Shown: positions 54,515 to 64,000 of the stretch, one piece after another
How the letters are laid out: each line of letters opens with the position of its first letter
How positions within the stretch are numbered: position 1 is the first letter of the stretch
Source of the DNA: Carex sylvatica
Lineage: Eukaryota; Streptophyta; Magnoliopsida; Poales; Cyperaceae
NCBI GenBank assembly: GCA_964058845.1
Contig: CAXKVR010000240.1
Span: forward strand, 1 to 64,000
Direction of reading: 5' to 3'
Length of the DNA: 64,000 bases
The notes under the pieces: model-generated
What the model was told of the DNA's origin: nothing
The model's database searches: none
Seen by the model: only the letters and a program-made list of their open reading frames with translations
Program-made: the position numbers and the translations under genes

Positions 54515-55959
54515 GAATCGGTTGTTTGAAATAACCGATTCTAATATTTTTTTTTCAGAACCAACATTTTGTGAATCCAGATATAATGCATTACATATTA
54601 TAACAAGAAATTTAAATCCAAAAAAAATTAATTAATAAACATACAAGTGACTAATTGAGCTATTTCTTCAATTAACACATATTTATGCAATTAATGTAAA
54701 GCACAACAATAAATAAAAATTATAATTACCTCTTTTGCAATCACATCACTTGATATTAATAAAGACCTGAAAAACAAAAACAAAAGTAACAATTAGTTGG
54801 AAAAATATTTTCCAATAAAAATTACAAAAAAAAATGTATTTTAAAAGTATAATAATGAGAAAATTAGATAAAGCTAATATTGTGATAGTTGATCGGCCGG
54901 ATGATTAAGTAACTTAAACGAGAAGTCCTCAAGACTGTAAAACAATATAAAAACACTATTAATTAATTTTTGAAACAATAAAAAAATTAAAAACTGATAC
55001 AATTGAGCTGGAGGTGCGAGAGGCTCAGCTTTGAAAGGGAGAGATGGAGACAGAGAGAGAGACACGGAGGTCTGAGGATTTGAGAGGGAGAGACGGGGAC
55101 ACATAGAGAGAGACGCTAAGTTGAAAAGGAGAGGCGCGAAATGAAAATAAGAACCCTAAGCATGTTATATATGGAGTTATGAGGATCGGTTATTTTGAAA
55201 TAACCGATCCTGATTGTTTTTATGATCGGTTATTTATTGAATCCTAATAGTATTGAGACTCAAATTTTTTGACCAAGTACAGAGGCGCGAAACGAAAATA
55301 AACCATAGCGCCAAATTAGCATTATGATCGGTTGTTTCAAAAAACCGATCCTAATAGTACTATTAGCATTATGATTGGTTGTTTCAAAAAACCGATCCTA
55401 ATAGTACTATTAGGATCGATCATTTTAAACAACCGATCCTAATTTCTTTTCTTTTATGTTGGTTTTGCAAAAAAAAAAAAAAATTAGGATAGGATTTTTG
55501 AAGCAACCGATCCTAATACTTCTTTTTTTGCAGAGCCAACATTTAAAAAAAAATTATGATCGGTTGTTTCAAAAAACCGATCCTAATAGTACTATTATGA
55601 TCGGTTATTTTGAACAACCGATTCTAATTCTTTTTCTTTTTCTTTTTTTGCAGAACCAACATTTTGTGAATCCAGATACAATGCATTAGGATCGGTTATT
55701 ATAAACAACCGATCCTAATAGTATGAACCATTATGATTAGTTGTTTATAATAATCGATACTAATACTATTGGGATCGGTTATTATAAACAACCGATCTTA
55801 ATGGTGCATATATTAGGATCGGTTAACTAAAAATGCCGATCTAAATAGTTTTTAGGATCAGTTTTTAAAAAAAAAACTGATCTAGGTAGGTATTAGTATC
55901 AGTGGTTTAATATAGCCGATCCAGATAGGTCGATCCTAATTCCAGTTTTTCCACTAGTG
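54515..55959 (-). mobile_element. One end of a CACTA (En/Spm-type) transposon
   Basis: The right terminus, read on the minus strand, is CACTAGTGGAAAAACTGG (ends at 55959). The next bases ACT (55960-55962) may be the 3-bp target duplication. From 54519 to about 55935 there are about 14 copies of a palindromic unit, GATCGGTT-N(4-10)-AACCGATC followed by CTAAT, typical of CACTA subterminal transposase-binding repeats. Between them 54990-55130 is GA-rich. The opposite CACTA terminus was not found, so the element is truncated or extends further than I can trace. Confidence 0.75.
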
Positions 55960-55962
55960 ACT

Positions 55963-56750
55963 CTAGAATAGCTACTATTGTGAATAGCTAGAATAACTAC
56001 TATTTGAGAATGGTGCTTACTCAAAGCTATTCGGAATAACTAAAAATACATTTGAATGCACTCTTTGGAATAGCTACTATTGAAGAGCCCATTCACGCTA
56101 TTCCAAGTATTTGTTGGGTTAGCAGAACAAAGCTATTCTGACTGTTCGAAATAGCGTTTGATGTTGTTTAGATGGACTCTAGAATAGAATAACACTGCTA
56201 TTTAAAAATAACGCTATTGTCAATGCATCCAAACATATCCTTGCACAGTAGTACGGATTTGAGGGATTATATCTGATATAAACTTTATGTCTACTTTGAA
56301 TCATAAAGAGACCATTATCTTTTCAAAGTAGACATAAAGAGACCTCCAATAAATCAAAGTAGACATAAAGATAATGGGCTCCAATAAATCAAAGTTTACA
56401 CAAAAAGAGTTTATATCTTTATGATTCAAAGTAGACATAATTAAAGAGACCTCCAATAAATAAAAGTTTCATACCTTCATTGGATAAATTAGAAAGAAAC
56501 GGGGGGTTATTGCAATGAAGCCCATTATCTCAGATATCAGGATAGGAACCATGCCAGTTTCAATTTTCTTTGTTATAGGTAAAGCAGATCAGATTTTTCT
56601 TTTATCATGAGAGGAAAAGAAAATCAATTTTCCCATAAAAACATCTTAATATTCAAAATCTTCCATAGAAATTAAACATTTTTTCTGTTATCCTCTTTTA
56701 TTCATTAAAATTGTTCTTTAGACAAATATACTCCTTCATTTTAAATGGAC
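55963..56750. other. Spacer next to truncated unit C
   Basis: 55963-56240 holds repeats of CTCTAGAATAG and AGCTATT(C) words in both orientations (MITE-like). 56255-56475 holds four interleaved copies of CAAAGTAGACATAAAGA in both directions with ACCTCCAATAAATCAAAG. No gene. Homology to the receptor-kinase units starts at about 56755. Confidence 0.45.
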
Positions 56751-56767
56751 TTATCCCGTAGAGAGAG

Positions 56768-58263
56768 CTAGAGTGGGGTCCACACAGTTGTACCATCACT
56801 TATCTTACCCTCTGCAGACTCCCTTTCTTTCTTTTTCTGACGTTTGCATGTCACAAACAAGAAATAAACAATTAAGGAGAAGAACAAAACACCACAAGGA
56901 CCCCAATCACCAAGCCAACAATTTTGGCAAGCTTTTGCTTCAAGGAATTATGGTTACCATTGGTCAAGGTTGGGTTGTTTGTGTTTTGGGCTATAGGTAC
57001 TGGGTTCAGACCTGCAAGGTTGTTCTCGGGTATGCTCATTTTAAAAACCTCAAGACCATTCAATATTGCATCATAATACTCTGTTTTTGTCGAAAGATCC
57101 GGGTGAAGTGCAACCCACATATCCATTTGACCCGACTCAGAACCAGGAGGAATAACCACATAATCCATGTAAGTGGGTATACCGATTCCTCCACTGTATT
57201 TTATAACATCGAATTTGCTTTGTGCTGTCTGGTTATTAATGTAAATAAAGAATACCCGCTGGTTCACCTTGGTTATGGGATACTGTATCTCACAAAAATG
57301 GAATCTGAGGAGGTAATAAAACCCAGCATCTACGTTTAGGATCCAAGTGAGATTGTAATTCAAGTTGATTTGTGGGTATGGACCCATTGATCGTGCCGTC
57401 TCGTACACTTGAACTGGTGCAATATATTGTGGAATAGTTGGTGGATATTTAATTGTCACATTAGGGTCATTTTGAAAGGTGACACCAAAAGCTGCACCGA
57501 AAAGATAGTTTGAGTCGTCCTCCCATGAGCGGTACAAGCCCGAGTCTTCAAAAGGGTTCAAGGGCCGGCCGCCTACATTGAGCCTGTACATTGTTTGAAA
57601 TGCCATACCTGGGTCATATGGAAACAGGCTATTAGTACCATCAGCATAGTACGCTGTCGAAATACTAAAAATATCAGGAGACGACATGATCTCGATTCCA
57701 TTTATAAATGCATATGCCTTTGGTTGCTTCGTAGATGGTGCAAATGTTAAATTTAGAGCAGTTGAGGTGACATTGATTGAGAACTCCCGAACAAGGTAAT
57801 AATAGTCCAACGAGGTCACGGTTATCCAAGCACTGAAATTGGAGAGTAGAGTGTAGGGACCCGCAGTGACAGAGAAATACGAGTCGGAGGCAATGAGGTT
57901 TGAATAGTTGGCAGGATAAAAGTAGAGGCGGAGGAAGTAGCGGCCAGGAGAGAGAGGAAAAGTGTAGGTACAATTTGAGGTGAAGATACGAGCATTACTG
58001 TACGGTGTGTCCGGTACCGATGGATTTCTGTATGGGATAGGTGAAGTTTGGCTGGCTTTTTGAGAGATGTAATTTGTTTTACTGTCTCCAATCCATGTGA
58101 GGTTGTTAACATTGTCTGTGCTGGTTTCTGATGTGCCACAACTTAGTAGGATGTAAGTAGAATTGGAAGTAGAGTTCGCAGCAAGAGTCGGGACGGTGAA
58201 ATTGAATGACAAAAGAGGAGCCCCAAATATTAAGAGGGGAGAAAGAAAGGTTGCGTAATTCAT
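56768..58263 (-). pseudogene. Kinase-less malectin-like receptor (copy C), frameshifted in the membrane segment
   Basis: From the ATG at 58263 the frame is open for 463 codons: signal peptide, a full malectin-like ectodomain nearly the same as copy B, then a new juxtamembrane linker (NTNNPTLTNGNHNSLKQKLA). It runs into the membrane segment and stops at 56872. The neighbouring frame continues the membrane helix (FFSLIVYFLFV), the basic CKRQKKKERES and TTVWTPL, and then meets TAG at 56768. So a one-base shift near 56890 and a nonsense codon are both present. The kinase region that should follow is absent. As it stands the locus could still make a secreted or weakly membrane-attached ectodomain. 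Promoter and 5'-UTR intron are kept. Pseudogene is the cautious call; a decoy-type receptor is possible. Confidence 0.85.
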
Positions 58264-58590
58264 TTTTTACATGAATTGGGGTCTTGGTTAGCGGTGAAAT
58301 TTGGAGGCTTTTTAGTGAAGATTTTCTCAATTTATGAGGGGCAAATAATAACAAACTAGCTGACAAAAACAGAAGGAAGGATATAGTTATTATCAGGTGC
58401 GAGAAATTAAGTAAACAAATAAAAATATTGAAGGAAGAAACTAAGAAAGGGTTTACCTGAGCAGAGAGCGAGGAGAGAGATGAGAAAGTAGACAAAAAAA
58501 GCTTGCATACAGTGTTGAGTGCTATACTGCTATCTATGCTAAGGCAAACTGAAACTTGTGGTGGAAATGACACTTTATAGATTTTTTATT
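58264..58590 (-). promoter_or_regulatory. 5' UTR with intron and TATA box of copy C
   Basis: The predicted intron runs from 58456 down to 58360 (donor CTCAG|GTAAACC; acceptor TTTTTGTCAG). A TATA-like CTATAAAG lies at about 58573-58580 (minus). About 58610-58990 is the promoter block shared with A and B. Upstream control has thus been kept although the kinase is gone. Confidence 0.65.
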
Positions 58591-59199
58591 ATTCTTAATT
58601 CCTTTGCGGTTTTCATGTGGACTTGTGGTGTATTCAAATATGTAACGACTTGATATCAATTACAAATGCGTTCATATAAACGAGAGAAGCATACTGTTCC
58701 TGGTGATTTAAGAAATTATATAATCAAACTACACACGGATATTCTAATGATTTAAAAATAATATTAAGGTTACTTATGTAATTTAATTAGAGTATGAAAC
58801 GGGTTATTTAATCACAAACTTTATGACTCAGATAAAAATGTGGCGCAATGTAAATGAAAAATAATTTATTATTTTTGTAAAGACGGGAATAAAGAAGTTA
58901 ACATTCGAAGTGCAATTGTCTAGTGGTGGGGACCACAAGTCGTATTCAGTCTAGTGGTAAAGACTACAAAGTGCGCTTCTCCAGTCTCCACCCCAGGCAA
59001 CTTTTTTAATTTTAAAAATTCATTAAAAATAATATAAAAAACTATAGAAAGAACCAAAGCAGATCCTGCCACAAAAGTTTCCGAAATATTTTTTAAATAT
59101 AAAAAAGAAAAAATAATAATTAAAAAAATATGTAAAAAGAAATTTATAAATACAAAATCAGATATAAAGAAGTGCTTTGTACCAGAGGTTTAATATCGA

Positions 59200-59566
59200 G
59201 AGGAGAACTAGAGAATTCAAGTCTAAAATTCGTCAAATTGAATTTAAATTACGAATTCGAACCGTTGAGATCCACTTATCTTACGAGGGATGCGTCTACA
59301 TATGAAAATTTTAAATATTCAAATTAATTAAGTATAAAGTGAAGCGGTCAAAATTAGAAGCTTAATAAATTAATTTTGATGACTTTATTTTTGGAACATT
59401 TTTTTCACCGCTTGAATTTATACTAAATTAATTCAAATGATGTATCACTCGCAAGGTAGGCTGATTTTAACAGTTTGAATTCGTCATTTGAAACATATTT
59501 TGATGGATTTTAGACTTGAATTCACCAAAAAGCTTGATGAACTTAACAACAATCTAGTTCTACTCT
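59200..59566. mobile_element. MITE, unit C copy
   Basis: The same element as 46506-46890. Flanks TAATATCGA (59191-59199) and TGATATCGA (59567-59575). Its terminal repeats are clearer than in B: GAGGAGAACTAGAG on the left and GAGTAGAACTAGAT from the right. Confidence 0.85.
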
Positions 59567-60150
59567 TGATATCGATTTCTTGAACTTGTGGCTTTTTATT
59601 AATGGAAATTGGGAAAGTGTACCCACTTTTATTCAAAAATGAAAAGAAATACGAAACCAGCCATAAACTGGAGCGTCCGGCAGGAACGCTATAAAAGAGC
59701 AAAAATAAATAAAAATTGAACGCCACGGTTTATGACCTCTAGACTTCAATTAAAAAAAATCACATATATATGACTATTTAATAAAAGAAATACATATTAC
59801 TTTATTTTTCACATATAATATAATTATGTGACTTTATTTAATAAAAGAATACATATGTATGATGAAGATATACACTTACGATAAATTTATATACAAGTCG
59901 CATTTTCGCTACGATACAATTTTGTTCCAACACGATACGATATGTAACTCATGGTTCTGTCACGATACAGTTTAGACGATATAGTTTTGTCATGTTACGG
60001 TATGGCATGTGACTCAAGTCGCGTTCCGTGATTTGTATGTTCCTTGTTATGATCATTCTTTGAGAATCAATATAACATGCGAACTGGTCTGATCACAGCA
60101 CACGATCACGCGTGATCAAAATCATTAGATTTTGATCTTAATTTCTAACT

Positions 60151-60597
60151 TTACAAAGAATAAATTTATTTGAAGTACTTTAGTGGTTAATACCTGTCAT
60201 CTCTCCAAATGGAAGATGAAATTAAGTTGCACGTCTCAGGATGCCACCGCTCCACAAGTCTGTGTATCAGCGCCGCATTGATGTTGTTGTGAGGCATGCA
60301 TGTGATATGGTATAAGCCCAATCGAATAAAAAAATGGCGCGTATGAAACATGATACACGGTATGGCAACGATAGTGCTTCACGTTTATAATATTCTTATT
60401 CTACATTACTGAAAATAAAAATTAGAAATTAAAACATGATGAGATTTCTGAACAAGTCACGACAAAGAAAATAAGTAAATACTTATCTCCTCAGAAGCCA
60501 GACATATCCTATGATGGCTGTGAGGTATCCACAACATATTACTAAAAGTACCACTCTCTCTCTACTTGATTATTGATTTCGTCTGCTATACTACAAA
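60151..60597. other. Intergenic, no gene seen
   Basis: Mixed sequence with no repeat or coding signal beyond short words (ATGGTATAAGCCC, ACACGGTATGGC) like those flanking units B and C. Confidence 0.45.
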
Positions 60598-61320
60598 ATT
60601 AATTTATTATTTTTGAAATTTTTAAACTAATCTAAACCGTTTTGAATTTTTCTAATTTTTTCTAAACCAATTTAAATTACCTAAATTATTCAAAACCGTT
60701 TCGGAACCAATTGCAATTTAAACTATTTTACACAATTTTAAATTCTTTTTAAATTATTCTGGCACCAATTTGAAATTTTCTAAATTATTCTATCCCATTT
60801 TGGAACTTTCTAAATTATTCGGGCACCATTTTCAAATTTTCTAAATTATTCTACACTATTTTGAAATTTTATAAATTACTCTAGACCGTTTTAAAAATTT
60901 CTAAATTATTCGGGCACAATTTTAGTATTTTCTAAATTTTTCTACACTATTTTAAAATTTTCTAAATTATTTTACACTATTTTGGAACTTTCTAAATTAT
61001 TCGGACACCATTTTGAAATTTTCTAAATTATTCTGCATCATTTTAGAATTTTTTAAATTACTCTAAATAATTTTAAAATTTTCTAAACTAATGTAAATCA
61101 TTTTGAAATTTTCTAAACTAATATAAACCATTTGAAAATTATCAAAATTATTTCGACAATAGTCTAAACCATTTTGAAATTTGCTAAATTATTCAAAAAA
61201 TAATCTAAACTATTCTAAATAATTGAACTAATAATCTAAACAATCTAAACAATATTATAAATTCTTAACAATCTAAACAATATTTTAAATAATTCTAAAC
61301 AATATTTTATAAATAAAAAA
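60598..61320. repeat. Degenerate minisatellite, about 30-bp unit
   Basis: About 22 imperfect copies of a unit like CCATTTTGAAATTTTCTAAA plus TTATTCTACA. The phase is kept and the last six bases vary most. The copies fade into TCTAAACAAT repeats from 61200. Confidence 0.85.
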
Positions 61321-61334
61321 AACCTGAGAAAATC

Positions 61335-61495
61335 GTCTCTTTCCCTGCCCCTCTTCTCTTCCTACGCTATCGAGCTTTCTCCCTTTCTTTTTTCTTTCCG
61401 GTCCTCGCCGCTATCTCCCTCCCTCTAGCTTTCGCCCTGTCTCCCTCTCTTGCTTTCGCCCTTTCTCCCTTTCTTCCTCTGCCCTAACTGAACTG
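61335..61495. repeat. C/T-rich tract
   Basis: A pyrimidine-rich stretch with repeated CTTTCTCCCT and GCTTTCGCCCT words. No frame is supported. Confidence 0.7.
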
Positions 61496-61755
61496 ACGAA
61501 AATTCAAAATTTATAAAAAAAAAATTCCAGTTTCTTAATAACCAAACTCATTTCCGGTTACTCAATAACTGGACACTCCCCAAATTTTCAGTTACTGAGT
61601 AACCGGACAATTTTTCAAGTTCTGAAAATTGAGTAACCGGAAAGAAGATTAATATCTGGTTATTTAATAAGCAGAAGGTTATTTTCCGAAATCCATTCAG
61701 AAATTAAGTAGATTTCATAATTTCGCATTTTTTTTAGTATTTGTAAAAATTTCGG
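61496..61755. mobile_element. End of a MULE-type element with GGTTACTCAATAACC repeats
   Basis: The right end AGTATTTGTAAAAATTTCGG matches the CCGAAATTTTTA-type terminus of 8879-9520. The inside has palindromic words (GGTTACTCAATAACTGG, TTACTGAGTAACCGG). The left end is not certain; GACGAAAATTCAAAATTTAT at 61496 may be a decayed copy. Confidence 0.4.
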
Positions 61756-61857
61756 AATTTACATACTAGTCATAGATACAAATTATATATGAGAAATTTT
61801 GAATTAGAGTATGGACACCATAAACCGAGGCGCTACAACCTTCTCTTAAGCATTGCC

Positions 61858-61943
61858 AACCTCTTTATCTCTCACACAATAAGATACCACTGTGTCTACG
61901 TTCCTCTTTATCTCTCACACAAGATACCACTGTGTCTACGTTT
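61858..61943. repeat. Tandem duplication, about 43-45 bp
   Basis: CCTCTTTATCTCTCACACAA and ATACCACTGTGTCTACGTT occur twice in direct succession, with a 4-base difference between copies. Confidence 0.85.
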
Positions 61944-62039
61944 CCAGAGAACAAAATTAAATGGCCCACCTACTGATTAACTGGGCACGAATTGAACAAT
62001 TCATCTTCTCTGACTTCACAATCCGATACTTCAGGATAG

Positions 62040-62240
62040 GAATGGCAATGAGCCGAGTCCACAGGTATTTTGTCAAATTCAGGCCTAAATGGCCTATTAA
62101 AAACTAACAGTCTGTCTGTCTGGCCCAATCTAACTGACTTGAAAATTTAGGCCCAGCCTGCCCTTGGATTTTTTCATCATTCCTGCGTCTGTCTATGCCT
62201 ATGGGTTGCCTTACTCGGCCCGGCCTGCCTGGTCCCATCC
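62040..62240. mobile_element. Possible hAT-like relic
   Basis: It starts TAGGAATGGCAATGAGCCGAG and holds GGCCTGGCCC-type words in both orientations (AGGCCCAGCCTG, CGGCCCGGCCTGCC). These are like the ends of plant hAT elements with GGGCCGGGC subterminal repeats. No target duplication found. Confidence 0.3.
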
Positions 62241-62242
62241 AA

Positions 62243-62520
62243 CAACAATTTACACAATCAAGTTATACACCAAAATAACATAGTTTTAACACTAAAGAAG
62301 AATTACACAAGCACATTACACAATCAAGTTATACACCAAAATAACGTAGTTTTAACACTAAAGAATAATTACACAAGCACATTACACAATCAGACTAGCA
62401 TATTTTAGTTAAATTATAATAATTAAGCTCCTTATTAAGGGTAAAATAACATAATTTTAGCACTAAAAAAGGATTACACATGCACATTACATAATAAGAC
62501 CAGCACATTTTAGTTAAATT
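62243..62520. repeat. Tandem repeat, about 75-80 bp unit
   Basis: TTACACAATCAAGTTATACA and CCAAAATAACATAGTTTTAA recur at about 62250 and 62322, with a shorter, diverged third copy at about 62440-62510 (GGTAAAATAACATAATTTTA). Confidence 0.8.
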
Positions 62521-63840
62521 CAAATAAGCTTCTCCAATTCTAACAAGCTCCTTCAATTAAATGAATAATTTCTTTATGCCTCTGTTGAATCAAATATGTG
62601 GAATAGAGAAAAGAAATTAGTATAGAATAGAGCAATTCTTAGACACCTTAAGCACATTTGAAAATAAAAATAAATAAATGCACTTTTTTTGAAATGGTTC
62701 AACAGTGGTTGTCAATACAGTTGGTTCTCAGGTCATAAGCCTGATATACAGCGCAACAATTACATTCAAGCAAAATTAACAAAACTTAAGCCACAGCTTA
62801 GCCTCCTAGAGCACTTTGTTCCTTGTACATGTGGCAAAGGAATGCACTTTAGCACGGCCAAATCAGATAAATTGATCATCATAAAACTGATACAGAGCAG
62901 TGCCAGTTTCGATTTCCTTAAAAGAACTTCACAACTTCTCAGATTTTATTATATACAATGTATCAGGAAATTTAATCAAAACAGCTCCTGAAAGTTCATG
63001 TTTAAATCAGTTCGGGACCAATCTTATTCCCCAAAGCGGTTCCAAAGCAAGTTTCAATGCTTTAGATGCTGATATATACTCAATTCAAACCTAATCTAAT
63101 CTCCCTCTTGGATGCTGTATAAGATATCATTTTTTTTATCAAAAAGAACAATATGAAAATTGTATATATATATTAGTGAACTTTCAAATGTGTATATTGA
63201 GTGGGTTAATTAAAAAGGTTTAAATGGTTTAGTGAATTGAGTGGTTAAGTTACGGGAGACTTGAGATCATGGATTCAATTCCTAAACTAGTACAGATTGG
63301 TGAACTTGGAACTCATGAGCCTTCTTCAATTAATCAATAGAAAATGATGAAAAAGCTCTGAGTTTAATATAGCTGTATACATATGATCATATGTTAGCGC
63401 ATGTCTTTCCAAACTCCTTCATGGACTTCTCCAGCTGAAAATTACTCATATACTCCTACATAATTTCTTCCCTATAAAAAACAAAATGAATAAATATATA
63501 GTATGATTCAGATTCTATTGCAATCCCTTGGATAATATTTCACTTCTTTGCAAAAAGACTAACTGGGGAAGAATAGCAACTAACGTACTGCCTCTAGATA
63601 AATAGAAAATGCCCAAAATCCTATCCGCCATGCAATTTAAAAAATCAAACACCGTGGCATATAACTCTTGAGTTTTTAGTGAGACTCCTGCATGTATTTA
63701 TAAATCAAATAAAAAAAGAGAAGATTAGACAAAAAATTCATTATTATTACAAAATCTATAAACATTGGAAAGCTAGCATGGTTTGTAAATTTAATTTACG
63801 ACTTAAATTGGAAGGATGAGGAGGAACTACTAAATCAAAG
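62521..63840. other. Intergenic, no gene supported
   Basis: The open frames at 62689-62991 and 62900-63094 overlap in different frames and show no protein family. 63150-63170 is a short TATA run. I see no RNA gene here. Confidence 0.4.
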
Positions 63841-64000
63841 AACCTGGCAGAAGTAATCGGGAGAAGGCGCAAGGCACTGGCACGGTTAGGTCGCTGATTC
63901 GAGCGGGTCCAGCAGGAGGCGAGAGACTACGGTGTGGGGTCCCACAAGCTAGGATAGCCTGGCCTTACCTGACTTGTTACAGTGCTGGGCCGAACGGGTA
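63841..64000. other. GC-rich block at the right edge
   Basis: Composition changes sharply to GC-rich. GTGGGGTCCCAC (a perfect palindrome with a TCP-type GGTCCCAC half) and TGGGCCG (site II) occur. One plus frame stays open from about 63836 to the edge but has no ATG. This may be the promoter or 5' end of a gene beyond the window. Confidence 0.4.

Larger units (their letters stand above)
56750..60150. repeat. Duplication unit C of the receptor-kinase array (truncated)
   Basis: It matches unit B from the ectodomain part of the gene through the 5' UTR, promoter block, shared MITE and the flank corresponding to 49437-49555, ending at about 60150. The kinase-coding half and 3' flank of the ancestral unit are missing. 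Confidence 0.85.

Noticed and set aside
63225..63300. A-box/B-box-like words (GAGTGGTTAAGTTAC and GGATTCAATTCC) that could mark a tRNA-derived SINE
   Set aside because: No cloverleaf, no poly(A) or T tail, no flanking duplication. The match to box consensus is weak.
63836..64000. Plus-strand frame open to the window edge
   Set aside because: No ATG, no known motif, and only 55 codons in GC-rich DNA where stops are rarer. It may be promoter sequence.
1..64000. CRISPR arrays, bacterial operons, riboswitches
   Set aside because: The window is plant nuclear DNA and none of the repeats has CRISPR spacing. None expected or seen.

Overview
This window is nuclear DNA from a flowering plant, probably a eudicot. 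It is AT-rich, its introns are short with GT..AG borders, and it carries plant-specific genes (plastid SufC/ABCI6, a group VI AP2/ERF factor, CrRLK1L receptor kinases, a plant F-box protein) embedded in plant-type transposons (Mutator-like, hAT, CACTA, Helitron, Copia). I cannot name the species.

Layout. 1-203 (minus): N-terminus of an F-box protein that runs off the left edge, with a Mutator-type MITE just upstream. 1.5-4.5 kb: a long-armed Mutator-like element with a Helitron nested in it. 4.5-10.6 kb: gene-poor, with broken gene fragments near 7 kb and several MULE-type elements. 10.68-13.0 kb: a promoter-like block followed by a possible non-coding transcription unit holding one good and one weaker H/ACA snoRNA candidate. 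13.2-14.4 kb: an RNase H-like pseudogene and small inverted-repeat elements. 15.4-18.4 kb (minus): a complete six-exon SufC-type Fe-S cluster ATPase gene (ABCI6). 19.3-20.0 kb (minus): an intronless cytokinin-response-factor-type AP2/ERF gene. 20.3-25.8 kb: intergenic DNA with MITEs, a Copia-type solo LTR and a hAT element.

25.8-60.2 kb is a tandem array of three malectin-like receptor kinase units, all on the minus strand. Unit A (CDS 33616-36342) and unit B (42783-45509) each encode a complete 908-residue CrRLK1L kinase in one exon. Unit C (56768-58263) keeps the extracellular domain but has a frameshift in the membrane segment, then a stop, and has lost its kinase domain. All three units keep a 5'-UTR intron and an upstream promoter block. 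Aligning the units by eye gives empty sites for several transposons. A Copia element (with a second, opposite Copia fragment nested in it) sits in the 3' flank of A only. Two MULEs, one MITE, one poly(A)-type retroelement fragment and one foldback MULE sit upstream of A only. One MITE is shared by B and C and absent from A. A 2-kb TG..CA element is in B only. These insertions order the duplications as A against (B,C), then B against C.

Between B and C (49.6-56.7 kb) lie degenerate repeats, an LTR-like promoter and one end of a CACTA transposon. 60.2-64 kb has no gene I can support, only a degenerate 30-bp minisatellite, short tandem duplications and transposon ends.

The candidates for something new are the C unit (a kinase-less, mosaic malectin-like receptor fragment inside a young array), the snoRNA-bearing unit at 10.7-13 kb, and the transposon stack that differs between otherwise near-identical receptor genes.
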